Under the pieces are notes generated by a model. It did no database searches and was not told the DNA's origin. It saw only the letters and a program-made list of their open reading frames with translations. Of a DNA stretch of 64,000 bases, positions 24,982 through 32,821 are shown in pieces; position 1 is the first letter of the stretch, and every line of letters starts with the position of its first letter. The stretch comes from CF-39 sp035651155 (GTDB taxonomy: Bacteria > Chloroflexota > Limnocylindria > P2-11E): assembly GCA_035651155.1 (NCBI GenBank), contig DASRGG010000022.1, positions 1 to 64,000 on the forward strand, written 5' to 3'. Position numbers and translations under genes: made by a program.

Positions 24982-26190
24982 CTACTTCCCCGGCACGATC
25001 TTGAGCTCGGCGAAGAGGCTCTTCAGGAATTTGGGTGCGTCGGTCTGCGCCTTGAGGTACTCGGGCGCGCTGTCCGAGAAGAAGCGGCCATTGCTGCGGG
25101 CGCGCTGCCAGACGTCGTTCGCGACCTTGCCCTGCGGGACGTCCGTGCGTACCGAGGCGCGGTCGGTGCGGTTGGTGAACGCGTTCAGCGCGGCCTGGCC
25201 GTCCTTCATGAGCGACCAGTTGAGGAACAGCTTCGCGGCGTTCGGATGCGGGGCCTTGTTCATGACGCAGACGCGCTGGATGCCCTGGACGGCGGCGCCC
25301 TCGGCGAGCGTGCGCGTCATCTCCTTGACGGGAAGGCCCTGCGCTCCGGCCTGCTGGAGCGAGGCGGTGCCGGGCGGAAAGAGCGCGATGGCGAAGTCGC
25401 CGCGAGCGACGCCGTCGGCGTACCAGCGCTCATCGCCGTTCACGGCGACGTGCGGGGCCTGCGTCCTCAAGAGCGTGTCGAACCACGACTGACCGAGCAC
25501 CATCCAGGCGACGGTCGTATCGCGCGAGGCCTCGCCGGTGGAGATGTCCCCGATCACGATTCGACCCTTCCATCTGGGATCGAGGAGATCCTTGTACGAC
25601 TTGATGGTGTCGAGCTCGGCCTGGCTGACCTTCTGCGAGTTGTAGTAGAAGTCGCCGATGTTCGGGAGGCCCTGGATGGCGACGTACTGGCAGTACTTCT
25701 GCTCGGGATCGGCCCACATCGGCTCCTTGACGCCGAAGTTCTTCGAGCGATCGGTCACCTCGGGATTGATGAGCAGCGGCGCGAGCGGGTCGAGCACCTT
25801 TGCCTGCAGGAAGCGCGTGGTGCCGCTGCCGCCGAGGCCGGCGATATCGATCGTGTACACGTTCTGCGCGCGCTCGGCGAGCATGCGCGTGGCGACGTCG
25901 CTCGCCGATCCACCGGTCAGCGTGACCTTGATGCCGTACTGCTTCGCGAACTGGTCGTACCACGGGCCGTCCTGCTGCGAGCCTTCAGGACCGCCGACGA
26001 TGGAGAGCTCGCCTTCCTTCTTCGCCGCGGCGACGAGATCGTCCCACGCCTTCGTCGCCGCGTCCGGTGTGGCGGCAGCGCTCGCGGCCGTCGACGCGGT
26101 CGGCGCGGTGCTCGCCGCGGGCGTACCGCCGCACGCCGTGACGAGGATGCCCGCGCTCAGGATCGCCAGGAGAGGTCGTTTCGTGCCCAT
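24982..26190 (-). CDS. ABC transporter extracellular substrate-binding lipoprotein (family 1, Fe(III)-type)
   Basis: A 402-aa secreted lipoprotein. It has a signal peptide MGTKRPLLAILSAGILVTAC with the lipobox LVTAC, then an Ala/Thr-rich linker, then a two-lobed binding domain beginning near AWDDLVAAAKKEGELSIVGG. That opening is typical of FbpA/iron(III)- and thiamine-type binding proteins. ATG 26190 is chosen because it starts the signal peptide. The operator GGAATGACTGTTCC lies 43 bp upstream. The ligand is not evident; the genetic context favours an organic substrate over iron. Confidence 0.9.
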   Translation of the reverse strand: MGTKRPLLAILSAGILVTACGGTPAASTAPTASTAASAAATPDAATKAWDDLVAAAKKEGELSIVGGPEGSQQDGPWYDQFAKQYGIKVTLTGGSASDVATRMLAERAQNVYTIDIAGLGGSGTTRFLQAKVLDPLAPLLINPEVTDRSKNFGVKEPMWADPEQKYCQYVAIQGLPNIGDFYYNSQKVSQAELDTIKSYKDLLDPRWKGRIVIGDISTGEASRDTTVAWMVLGQSWFDTLLRTQAPHVAVNGDERWYADGVARGDFAIALFPPGTASLQQAGAQGLPVKEMTRTLAEGAAVQGIQRVCVMNKAPHPNAAKLFLNWSLMKDGQAALNAFTNRTDRASVRTDVPQGKVANDVWQRARSNGRFFSDSAPEYLKAQTDAPKFLKSLFAELKIVPGK

Positions 26191-26232
26191 TTCGGTGTCA
26201 ACCCCCCAACCCCGGATTCGCGCTTGTATACC

Positions 26233-26277
26233 GGAATGACTGTTCCGGATGCTCCACCTTCGGGAGCGGCTGGTCAA
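26233..26277 (-). promoter_or_regulatory. Promoter TTGACC-N17-GAGCAT and operator GGAATGACTGTTCC of the binding protein/permease operon
   Basis: On the minus strand the -35 is at 26277-26272, the -10 at 26254-26249 and the palindrome at 26246-26233, two bases after the -10. The -35-to-operator distance of 31 bp equals that at 19149. A divergent promoter begins 10 bp away at 26287. Confidence 0.7.
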
Positions 26278-26286
26278 GCACTCGGT

Positions 26287-26339
26287 TTGACGGCGAACGT
26301 GGTCGTCGCGATGCTACGCGCCAATGGAACGCTCATTCC
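26287..26339 (+). promoter_or_regulatory. Promoter TTGACG-N17-GATGCT and operator GGAACGCTCATTCC of the cupin/ABC operon
   Basis: The -35 is at 26287-26292, the -10 at 26310-26315 and the palindrome at 26326-26339, 10 bases after the -10. The layout is the same as at 31682-31735, including the ATGCTACG sequence around the -10. The 14-mer is identical to those at 30382 (opposite strand), 31722 and 37680. Confidence 0.72.
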
Positions 26340-26355
26340 GGGATTCGGAGGCGCG

Positions 26356-26772
26356 GTGACCGCCTCCGCGCTCGTGACCAAGACCGGACTGAACCTCTTC
26401 CGGCTCTACGCCGGGCCTGACGGGGAGACCCACCTCGAGGACGTCGGCTACAGCATGGCCACGACCAAGCACGGCCTCATCGCCCAGGACATCGCCGTCT
26501 CGGAGATCGGTCTTGAGTCGTCGACCGAGCGTCCGTCGCGGGAGGGCGGCTTCACCGTCTCGCCGTGCCGCCAGCTCGTGATCCCGCTCGCGGGGCGCGC
26601 CGAGGTCGAGGCGAGCGACGGTACGAAGCGCGTGCTCGAGGTCGGCACGATCCTCCTCGCCGAGGACACGACCGGTGCGGGCCACCGGATCCGCGAGCTC
26701 GAGCATCCCCGGCTGACCTTGTTCGCGCCACTGCTCGACAAGAAGCGCGCGCCGTCGGGTCTCCTGTGGTGA
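26356..26772 (+). CDS. Small cupin-like protein (paralogue of 34792-35208)
   Basis: A 138-aa protein of the small cupin/RmlC-like type: LFRLYAGPDGETHLEDV at the start, then a beta-strand-rich region with CRQLVIPLAGRAEVEASDG, RVLEVGTILLAEDTTGAGH and PRLTLFAPL. It aligns end to end with the 138-aa protein at 34792-35208. The metal-binding His pattern of catalytic cupins is not obvious. It may bind or isomerise a pathway compound. GTG 26356 follows GGAGG; GTG 26371 is possible. It is the first gene after the operator at 26326 and is followed 61 bp later by an ABC importer. Confidence 0.75.
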   Translation: MTASALVTKTGLNLFRLYAGPDGETHLEDVGYSMATTKHGLIAQDIAVSEIGLESSTERPSREGGFTVSPCRQLVIPLAGRAEVEASDGTKRVLEVGTILLAEDTTGAGHRIRELEHPRLTLFAPLLDKKRAPSGLLW

Positions 26773-26833
26773 CCGCGACCTGATCCACGACGCGCTCCGC
26801 GTTCCCGCGCGCGCGGCGAAGTAGAGTCGCGGC

Positions 26834-27604
26834 GTGAGCGGCGGTGGGAGCGCGGTCGAGCTGCGAGCGGTCAGCCTCGCCTTCGGCGACGGTCTGCAGG
26901 TGCTGGACGGCATCGACCTCGGCGTCCGTGAGGGCGAGATCCTCGCGCTCATCGGACCCTCGGGCTGCGGCAAGTCGACGATCCTCAATCTCATCGCCGG
27001 CGCGCTCGCGCCGACGAGCGGCAGCGTGGAATGCTTCGGTCAGCCGGTGCGCGGGCTCAACCGCAGGGTGAGCTACATGACCCAGCGTGACACCCTGCTG
27101 CCCTGGCGCAGCGCGCTCGACAACGCCGCGCTGCCGCTCGAGATCGCCGGTGTGGGTAGACGCGAGCGCTACGAGCGGGCGCGCGCGGAGCTGGCGCGGC
27201 TGGGCGTAGGCGAGTTCGGCGCCTTCCGCCCGCACCAGCTCTCCGGCGGCATGCGCAGCCGGCTCTCGCTCGCTCGCGCGCTCCTGGCCGACGCGCAGAT
27301 CTTCCTCATGGACGAGCCCTTCGCCGCGATCGACGCGCTCCTGCGCCTGCGGCTGCAGCAGCTCCTCGTGGACGTCTGGAGCGAGACGCGAAGGACGATA
27401 GTCTATGTGACCCACGACCTCAACGAGGCGATCTCGCTTGCGCACCGCATCGTCGTCCTGTCGCACCGCCCGGCGCGCATCCTCGCTGTCCGCGACGTCG
27501 ACCTGCCGCACCCGCGCGACGTCGCGCAGATCCGCACCACCGAGCGCGCGCAGGCGATGTACTGGGAGCTGTGGAAGATCCTCGAGGGCGAGCTGCAGGG
27601 CTGA
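26834..27604 (+). CDS. ABC transporter ATP-binding protein, nitrate/sulfonate/taurine (SsuB/TauB) type
   Basis: A 256-aa ATPase with Walker A LIGPSGCGKST, the Q-loop segment MTQRDTLLPWRSALDN typical of SsuB/TauB, signature LSGGMRSRLSLA, Walker B IFLMDEPFAAID and the H-loop VTHDLNEA. Its short C-terminus without a TOBE domain also fits the NitT/TauT family. Start GTG 26834. Its stop overlaps the start of the permease (TGATG at 27602-27606). It would drive the importer formed with the two permeases downstream and the binding protein at 29215. Confidence 0.92.
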   Translation: MSGGGSAVELRAVSLAFGDGLQVLDGIDLGVREGEILALIGPSGCGKSTILNLIAGALAPTSGSVECFGQPVRGLNRRVSYMTQRDTLLPWRSALDNAALPLEIAGVGRRERYERARAELARLGVGEFGAFRPHQLSGGMRSRLSLARALLADAQIFLMDEPFAAIDALLRLRLQQLLVDVWSETRRTIVYVTHDLNEAISLAHRIVVLSHRPARILAVRDVDLPHPRDVAQIRTTERAQAMYWELWKILEGELQG

Positions 27605-28392
27605 TGGCTGGGCCGGCGCGTCGCCCTCGCCGCGTCAGGGTGCTCGGCGCGCGGCTCGCCGTGCTCGCGCTCGTGTTCGCCGTCTGGCAGCTGCTGCCGC
27701 AGTCCGTCCTTCCGGACTATGCCTTCGGGCGGCCGGCGGGCGTGCTCGCGGCGCTGGTCTCGCTCATCTCGTCCGGTACCGCGTTCATCGCCACGGCCGA
27801 GACGCTGCGGACGACGCTGCTCGGCATCCTCGTCGCCGCACCGATCGGGATCCTCGTGGCGTTCGCCGCCGCCGCAGCCGTCGGCGCCTGGGTCATCGAG
27901 CCCGTGACCACAGTCCTCTACGCGACGCCGAAGGTCGGTCTCATATCGCTGTTCATCCTGTGGTTCGGCCTCAGCACGCGCGGACACTTCGCGCTCGTTC
28001 TCATGACCGTCGGACCGGTCTTCTACTACGCCGCGCGACAGGGCCTCAGCGAGGTCGATCCGAACACGGTCATCGCCTTCCGGCTCATGGGTGCTGGGCG
28101 GCTGAAGATCGCGCGATCGCTTGTCATCCGATCGATGACGCCGAACCTCCTCGGCGTCACGCGGCTCGCGTTCCCGATCGCGTTCGGCGCGACCGTGTTC
28201 GCCGAGCTTCGCGTGCCCGTCGGCGTGAACCTCGGCGCCCTGCTGAGCCGCTACGCCCTCGCGCTCGACGGGGACAACACCGTCGCGATCATGCTGATCA
28301 TGGGTGTCGTCGCGTACATCCTCGACGTCGCCATCAGCCGGCCGCTCCGGGCCTACGCCCAACGGACCGGGACGGGGATCCCGGCGGTATGA
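27604..28392 (+). CDS. ABC transporter permease, SsuC/TauC type
   Basis: A 262-aa inner-membrane permease with about six hydrophobic segments. The coupling loop region reads AFRLMGAGRLKIARSLVI, the EAA-like contact for the ATPase. The segments LYATPKVGLISLFILWFG and TRLAFPIAFGATVFAEL are typical of the SsuC/ThiX group. It starts within the ATPase stop and ends in an ATGA overlap with a second permease, so the membrane domain is probably a heterodimer of the two. Confidence 0.9.
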   Translation: MAGPARRPRRVRVLGARLAVLALVFAVWQLLPQSVLPDYAFGRPAGVLAALVSLISSGTAFIATAETLRTTLLGILVAAPIGILVAFAAAAAVGAWVIEPVTTVLYATPKVGLISLFILWFGLSTRGHFALVLMTVGPVFYYAARQGLSEVDPNTVIAFRLMGAGRLKIARSLVIRSMTPNLLGVTRLAFPIAFGATVFAELRVPVGVNLGALLSRYALALDGDNTVAIMLIMGVVAYILDVAISRPLRAYAQRTGTGIPAV

Positions 28393-29180
28393 CGCGGTCC
28401 GGCCGCCGTGTCGATCCCCGTGCCGCCGCGTCGACCGCCGGGCGCTGGCTCGTCGTCGCCGCGCTCGCATACGCGGCGTGGCGCTGGCTCCTCGCACCGA
28501 GCGTGCCGCGCGTGTTCGTCTCGGATCCGGATGCGGTGCTGCACCGGCTCCAGCTGTGGATCGGCGACGGTACCTTGCTGAGCCTCGTCGTGACGACGCT
28601 GTCGGAGTCCGTCGCCGGGTTCGTCGCGGGCTCCCTGATCGCGATCGTGCTCGCCTTCGCGTGCGGCCTCGGGCCGCAGATGGTGGGCGAGCTCGTCGAG
28701 CCGGCGATCGCGTCGCTCTACGCGATGCCGAAGTTCGCGTTCATCCCGCTGCTGTACGTCTGGCTCGGCAACGGCTTCGTGCCGATCGTGATCTTCGTGG
28801 CGCTCACGGTCCTGCCCATCGTGTTCCTCGGGATGCTCACCGGCCTGCGGACCGTCGATCCGCTGCGCGTGCAGATGCTGCGACTGTTCGGCGCGAGCCA
28901 GCGGCAGGTCGCGTCGAAGCTCCTCCTGCCGCACGGACTTGGATACCTCGGGACGAGCCTCACGATCGCCTCGCACAACTCGGTCGCGTCGGCGGTCGGG
29001 GCCGAGATCCTCTTTGGCTCAGCGGATGGACTTGGGGGCACGATGTACCGGGCAGGGCTCACCTTCGACACGGCGAGCGTGCTCGCGGCGCTCTTCGCCG
29101 CGACCGTGATCTCGAGCCTGTACATCCGCCTGTTCCAGGCCGTGAGCAGGTCGGGTTCGGTGCCACCGGCGCGGGGATGA
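28389..29180 (+). CDS. ABC transporter permease, SsuC/TauC type (second subunit)
   Basis: A 263-aa permease similar to the one just upstream, with LYAMPKFAFIPLLYVWLG and the coupling loop MLRLFGASQRQVASKLLLP. Two different permease subunits in one SsuABC-type system are less common than a homodimer. The C-terminus faces the convergent binding-protein gene ending at 29215. It is coupled to the first permease by an ATGA overlap. Confidence 0.9.
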   Translation: MTRSGRRVDPRAAASTAGRWLVVAALAYAAWRWLLAPSVPRVFVSDPDAVLHRLQLWIGDGTLLSLVVTTLSESVAGFVAGSLIAIVLAFACGLGPQMVGELVEPAIASLYAMPKFAFIPLLYVWLGNGFVPIVIFVALTVLPIVFLGMLTGLRTVDPLRVQMLRLFGASQRQVASKLLLPHGLGYLGTSLTIASHNSVASAVGAEILFGSADGLGGTMYRAGLTFDTASVLAALFAATVISSLYIRLFQAVSRSGSVPPARG

Positions 29181-29214
29181 ACGCAGGTCGCCCATCCCCG
29201 CGCGTGGCGGTGTG

Positions 29215-30345
29215 CTACTTCTCCGGGCCTGGCGCGTACGGCAGACCGAGGCTCTTGATCCCGGCGTTGACGAAGCGGTTGTCGACGAAGGCAGTGAAGT
29301 CGAGCTTGAGCGGTGACTTCGCGGTGTACCCCGCGAGCGCGAGCGCCTCGTCGAACATCGCGCGCGTGTTCGCCGGCGTGCCCAGCTCCGATGCCGTCTG
29401 ATCGAACACCTGTTTCTGGGTCGCCTCGTCCTTCACGCCCGCCGCCTCGTACAACGGCTTGACGTCGGCGAGACTCTTCGCCGGGTTCTTCGTCGCGAAT
29501 TGCGCGGCACGCAGGTAGCTGTTCACCACCGCCTGCACGACGTCCGCGTGGTTCTGGATCATGTCCTTCGTCGTGGCCAGCTGCACGAAGGCTGTCCCCG
29601 CGAGCGGCGGGACCAGATACAGCGGGATCGTCACCGCGTCGGCGACGAACGTCTGTGGCGCGGTGAGGACGTATCCATCGATCTTGCCCGCTTTGTAGCC
29701 CGCGAGCATGTTGCTTGTCCCGCCGAGCGCCTGGAGATCGACGTCCCCGTCGGGTCCGAGGGTGAGGCCGTTCGCCTTGAAGACCGTCGCCGCGTCGCTG
29801 AAGTTGTCACCGGTCGCGCTCGGCGTGCCGATCTTCAGCTTGGTGCCCTTGAGGGCCTTGACCTGCGCGATCGCGTCGGCCGCGCTCTTGTTCGCGGTTG
29901 GGATGTGCTTGTCCGCGGCTATCTTGGGATTGAGGACGACCGCGACCGATCCGGAGTGGGCAACGTTCATGACCGACACGATCGGCGAGCCCGACGCCGC
30001 GGCGTTCATGAGGAGGCTCGTGCCGATATTGATGAACTGCGCGTGCCCGCCGAGCAGGAGGGCGATCTGATCCGCACCCTGGGTGCCGAATCCCTCCTGG
30101 CGCATATCCGTCAGGCCCTGCTGCTTGAAGAAGCCTTCGGCGTCGGCGATGTAATACAACTCGAGCGTCGAGTTGAAGTTGGCCGTCAGGATCACCGTCG
30201 ACATGCTGAGCGGCTTGGCCGCGGCGGATGCGCTCTCCTGCGCCGGCGTGTCGCTGCCGGACGTGGCCGGCGCCGATCCTCCGCACGCCGCGATGACCAC
30301 CGCGACGGCACCGAGCATCGCGCAAACAACCCGCTTCACGGTCAT
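29215..30345 (-). CDS. ABC transporter substrate-binding lipoprotein, NMT1/SsuA-like
   Basis: A 376-aa lipoprotein with signal peptide MTVKRVVCAMLGAVAVVIAAC (lipobox VIAAC) and a binding domain of the NMT1/SsuA/TauA type, with ELYYIADAEGFFKQQGL and later ALLLGGHAQFINIG as typical blocks. It is transcribed toward the permease genes and is probably the binding component of the importer at 26834-29180. Its promoter carries the identical operator GGAACGCTCATTCC (minus strand 30395-30382), 37 bp upstream of the start codon, which supports co-regulation with that importer. Confidence 0.9.
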   Translation of the reverse strand: MTVKRVVCAMLGAVAVVIAACGGSAPATSGSDTPAQESASAAAKPLSMSTVILTANFNSTLELYYIADAEGFFKQQGLTDMRQEGFGTQGADQIALLLGGHAQFINIGTSLLMNAAASGSPIVSVMNVAHSGSVAVVLNPKIAADKHIPTANKSAADAIAQVKALKGTKLKIGTPSATGDNFSDAATVFKANGLTLGPDGDVDLQALGGTSNMLAGYKAGKIDGYVLTAPQTFVADAVTIPLYLVPPLAGTAFVQLATTKDMIQNHADVVQAVVNSYLRAAQFATKNPAKSLADVKPLYEAAGVKDEATQKQVFDQTASELGTPANTRAMFDEALALAGYTAKSPLKLDFTAFVDNRFVNAGIKSLGLPYAPGPEK

Positions 30346-30381
30346 GGCGCCTACCCTCCTTGATCGCTCGGTCGCGTTTGT

Positions 30382-30427
30382 GGAATGAGCGTTCCGGCAT
30401 CCTGTATCGCCCGCGCCGCGCGGTCAA
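30382..30427 (-). promoter_or_regulatory. Promoter TTGACC-N17-CAGGAT and operator GGAACGCTCATTCC of the binding-protein gene
   Basis: On the minus strand the -35 is at 30427-30422, the -10 at 30404-30399 and the palindrome at 30395-30382, three bases after the -10. The spacing of 32 bp from -35 to operator matches the sites at 19149 and 26277. Confidence 0.7.
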
Positions 30428-30443
30428 GGGGTCTGAGGCGACC

Positions 30444-30473
30444 TTGACAAGCTCGACCGCGCCAACGAATGCT
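30444..30473 (+). promoter_or_regulatory. Candidate promoter TTGACA-N18-AATGCT for the CapA-family gene
   Basis: TTGACA at 30444-30449 and AATGCT at 30468-30473 lie 60 bp before the start codon at 30533. The -10 is the same hexamer as at 31705. No palindrome follows it; the operator at 30382 lies upstream, between the divergent promoters and the binding-protein gene. Confidence 0.45.
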
Positions 30474-30532
30474 TGCCGCGCCGTGTACCACTGGTCCTTC
30501 GGGGATCGCCAGGTCCGTCAGATCGCGTGGTG

Positions 30533-31651
30533 ATGGGAGACGCATCGCCGGGCGAGATCGTCCTCATGGGCTGTGGTGACGTCGGTCCCCTCCACGAGCC
30601 GGTGGATGCCTACTCGACGCTGGTGCGATCGACGCTCGCGACGGCGGACATCCGGTTCGCCCAGTGCGAGAAGGTCTATTCGGAGCGCGGCGCCATGCAG
30701 GTGCACAGCAACGGCCACTACACGCGCCAGCCTCCGAGGCTCGCGTCGGTCTTTGCCGATTGCGGCTTCAACGTCGTGTCGGTCGCCGGCAACCACAGCA
30801 TGGATTGGGGTGGCGAGGCGCTGCTCGACACGATCGAGATCATGCGAGGCATGGGCATCCAGACGGTCGGTGGAGGAGCGAACATCGACGAGGCGCGAAA
30901 GCCCGCGCTCTTCGAGATCCGCGGCGTGCGCGTCGGCATCCTGGGCTATTCGTCCGTCTTGCGCGAGGGCTACGAGGCAACCGCGCACCGCTCGGGCGTG
31001 GCGCCCATGAGGGCGCACACCTACTACCAGCCGCAGGAGTACCAGGCTGGAACGCCGCCGCGTGTCGTGACCGTACCCGTCGAGGAGGATATCGAGCTCT
31101 TCTGCCGGGATATCGCGGCGCTCCGCGCGCGCGTCGACGTCGTGATCGTGTCACTGCACTGGGGCATCCACATCATCCCGCGTGAGCTGGCCGACTACGA
31201 GCATATCGTCGCGCGCGCGGCGTTCGAGCACGGCGCCGACCTGCTCCTGGGCCACCACCAGCACATTCCCAAAGCCATTCAGGTCTTCGGAAACAAGGTG
31301 TGTTTTCACGGCCTGAGCCATTTCATCTTCTCGCAGCGCGAGCTGGACAAGCATCTCCCCGCCCACGTGGGCGGGAACCGCTACGGCGTCGAACACGATC
31401 CCGAATACCCGCGCCTTCCCTTCGGTATGGCGGCGAAGCGCAGCCTCATCGCGAAGGCGGTGCTCACGCGGAGCGGGGTGAAGCGCGTGTCGTTCCTCCC
31501 GGTGATCATCGACACGCAACTCCGACCCGAGGTCGTGCGCGCGCCAGATCCGCGGTTCGCCGAGGCGGTGGGCTATATGGAATGGGCGTCCGCGGGCGTC
31601 CCGCACCGCTTCGTCGTCGAGGGGGACGAGGTAGTCGTCCTGCCGGCCTGA
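30533..31651 (+). CDS. CapA-family (PGA_cap) metallophosphatase-fold protein
   Basis: A 372-aa CapA-family protein that matches the one at 6381-7508 over its whole length: GCGDVGPLHEPVDAY, SVAGNHSMDWGG, SLHWGIHIIPRELADYE, LGHHQHIPKAIQV, YMEWASAGVPHRF. The metal-site Asp, Asn and His residues are kept; here the Asn-His pair GNHSMD is canonical, whereas the 6381 copy has GNKAMD. ATG 30533 is preferred; GTG 30527 or 30530 are possible. It lies between the binding-protein gene and the E1 dehydrogenase operon. No signal peptide is seen. Confidence 0.86.
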   Translation: MGDASPGEIVLMGCGDVGPLHEPVDAYSTLVRSTLATADIRFAQCEKVYSERGAMQVHSNGHYTRQPPRLASVFADCGFNVVSVAGNHSMDWGGEALLDTIEIMRGMGIQTVGGGANIDEARKPALFEIRGVRVGILGYSSVLREGYEATAHRSGVAPMRAHTYYQPQEYQAGTPPRVVTVPVEEDIELFCRDIAALRARVDVVIVSLHWGIHIIPRELADYEHIVARAAFEHGADLLLGHHQHIPKAIQVFGNKVCFHGLSHFIFSQRELDKHLPAHVGGNRYGVEHDPEYPRLPFGMAAKRSLIAKAVLTRSGVKRVSFLPVIIDTQLRPEVVRAPDPRFAEAVGYMEWASAGVPHRFVVEGDEVVVLPA

Positions 31652-31681
31652 GCCTCGGCGAGGGCGCTCGGCCACACGTGC

Positions 31682-31735
31682 TTGACGGAGTGCCCGCGAT
31701 GGAAAATGCTACGGCTGGCGCGGAACGCTCATTCC
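31682..31735 (+). promoter_or_regulatory. Promoter TTGACG-N17-AATGCT and operator GGAACGCTCATTCC of the E1 dehydrogenase operon
   Basis: The -35 is at 31682-31687, the -10 at 31705-31710 and the palindrome at 31722-31735, 11 bases after the -10. Spacing and -10 context match the promoter at 26287. The untranslated leader to GTG 31847 is over 100 bases. Confidence 0.72.
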
Positions 31736-31846
31736 GAATCATTGGCGGGATGGCGCGCGCCCGCCGCACGCGCTCACGTGAGTGGTGAACAAGGCATGCG
31801 CGCCGTCGGAGCTCGTGTGAGCACGGCGGTGGGAAAGGAGTCGAGC

Positions 31847-32821
31847 GTGCAGCTCGACAACGCGAAGCTCACCGAGATGTACCGCACGATGGAGCGGATC
31901 CGCGCGTTCGAGGCGGTCCTCAGCGCGCAGGGCCCGCGCTACGGACAGGTCTTCGTCATGACCAGCGGCATGGAGGCGATCGCCACCGGCGTTTGCGCCG
32001 CGATGCGGAAGGACGACTACCTCCTGAGCACCCACCGCACGCAGGCGCACGCGATCGCGAAGGGCATCGACGAGAACAAGATGCTCGCCGAGATCCTCTA
32101 CAAGGCCACCGGCTATTGCGGCGGGCGCGGCGGACGGCAGCACCTGGCGAGCCTCGAGCTTGGCTTCGTCGGTGGAACGGGCGTCGTCGGCGCGAACGTC
32201 CCGATCGCCTGCGGCGTCGCGCTCACCTGCAAGATGAAGTACCCGGGCCGCGTCGCGGTGTGCATCTTCGGCGACGGCGCGAGCACGACCGGCGCGTTCC
32301 ACGAAGGCGTGGGCCTCGCGGCGCTCTGGGACCTTCCCGTTGTCTACGTCATCGAGAACAACCAGTACGCCGGCTATATCCCGCTCGCCGGGCAAACGAA
32401 GCTCGAGCGCCTCTCCGACCGTGCCAAGGGCTACGGCATCCCCGGCGTGACGGTCGATGGCACGGATGTGGTCGCCGTCGCGGAAGCCACCGCCGTCGCG
32501 ATCGAGCGCGCGCGTTCGGGCAACGGCCCGACCATCATCGAGGCGGTGACGCTCGTCATGGGCGGCGGCACCGTGTCGAACGAGGGTCGCAAGTGGCGTA
32601 CGGACGAGGAGATGGCCGAGTGGCTGCGCCGCGATCCCGTCGAGCGGATGCGCGCGCGCCTCCTGAAGGACGGCGTCCTGACCGAGGGGTCGGCAGACGA
32701 GATCCGCGCCGCCGCCAAGCGCGAGGCCGAAGCGGCCGGGAAGTTCGCGAACGCGAGTCCGGAGCCGGACCCGAGCGGCGCGCTGCGCAACATCTACTAC
32801 GAGGGGGCGCCACGTGCCTGA
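31847..32821 (+). CDS. Thiamine diphosphate-dependent dehydrogenase E1 alpha subunit (pyruvate/acetoin type)
   Basis: A 324-aa E1 alpha protein. The ThDP motif is FGDGASTTGAFHEGVGLAALWDLPVVYVIENNQ (GDG to NN). The STHRTQAHAIAKG and GRGGRQHLASLE segments are the typical phosphorylation-loop and cofactor regions. With the beta subunit it would decarboxylate a 2-oxo acid or acetoin and transfer the acyl group to a lipoyl carrier. No E2 or E3 gene is in the window. GTG 31847 has AAAGGAG six bases upstream, which is why the longer frame from 31682 is rejected. The beta gene overlaps by 8 bp. Confidence 0.9.
   Translation: MQLDNAKLTEMYRTMERIRAFEAVLSAQGPRYGQVFVMTSGMEAIATGVCAAMRKDDYLLSTHRTQAHAIAKGIDENKMLAEILYKATGYCGGRGGRQHLASLELGFVGGTGVVGANVPIACGVALTCKMKYPGRVAVCIFGDGASTTGAFHEGVGLAALWDLPVVYVIENNQYAGYIPLAGQTKLERLSDRAKGYGIPGVTVDGTDVVAVAEATAVAIERARSGNGPTIIEAVTLVMGGGTVSNEGRKWRTDEEMAEWLRRDPVERMRARLLKDGVLTEGSADEIRAAAKREAEAAGKFANASPEPDPSGALRNIYYEGAPRA

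Noticed and set aside
31682..31846. Longer N-terminus for the E1 alpha gene from 31682
   Set aside because: The frame runs through a promoter and the operator, and AAAGGAG sits just before GTG 31847.
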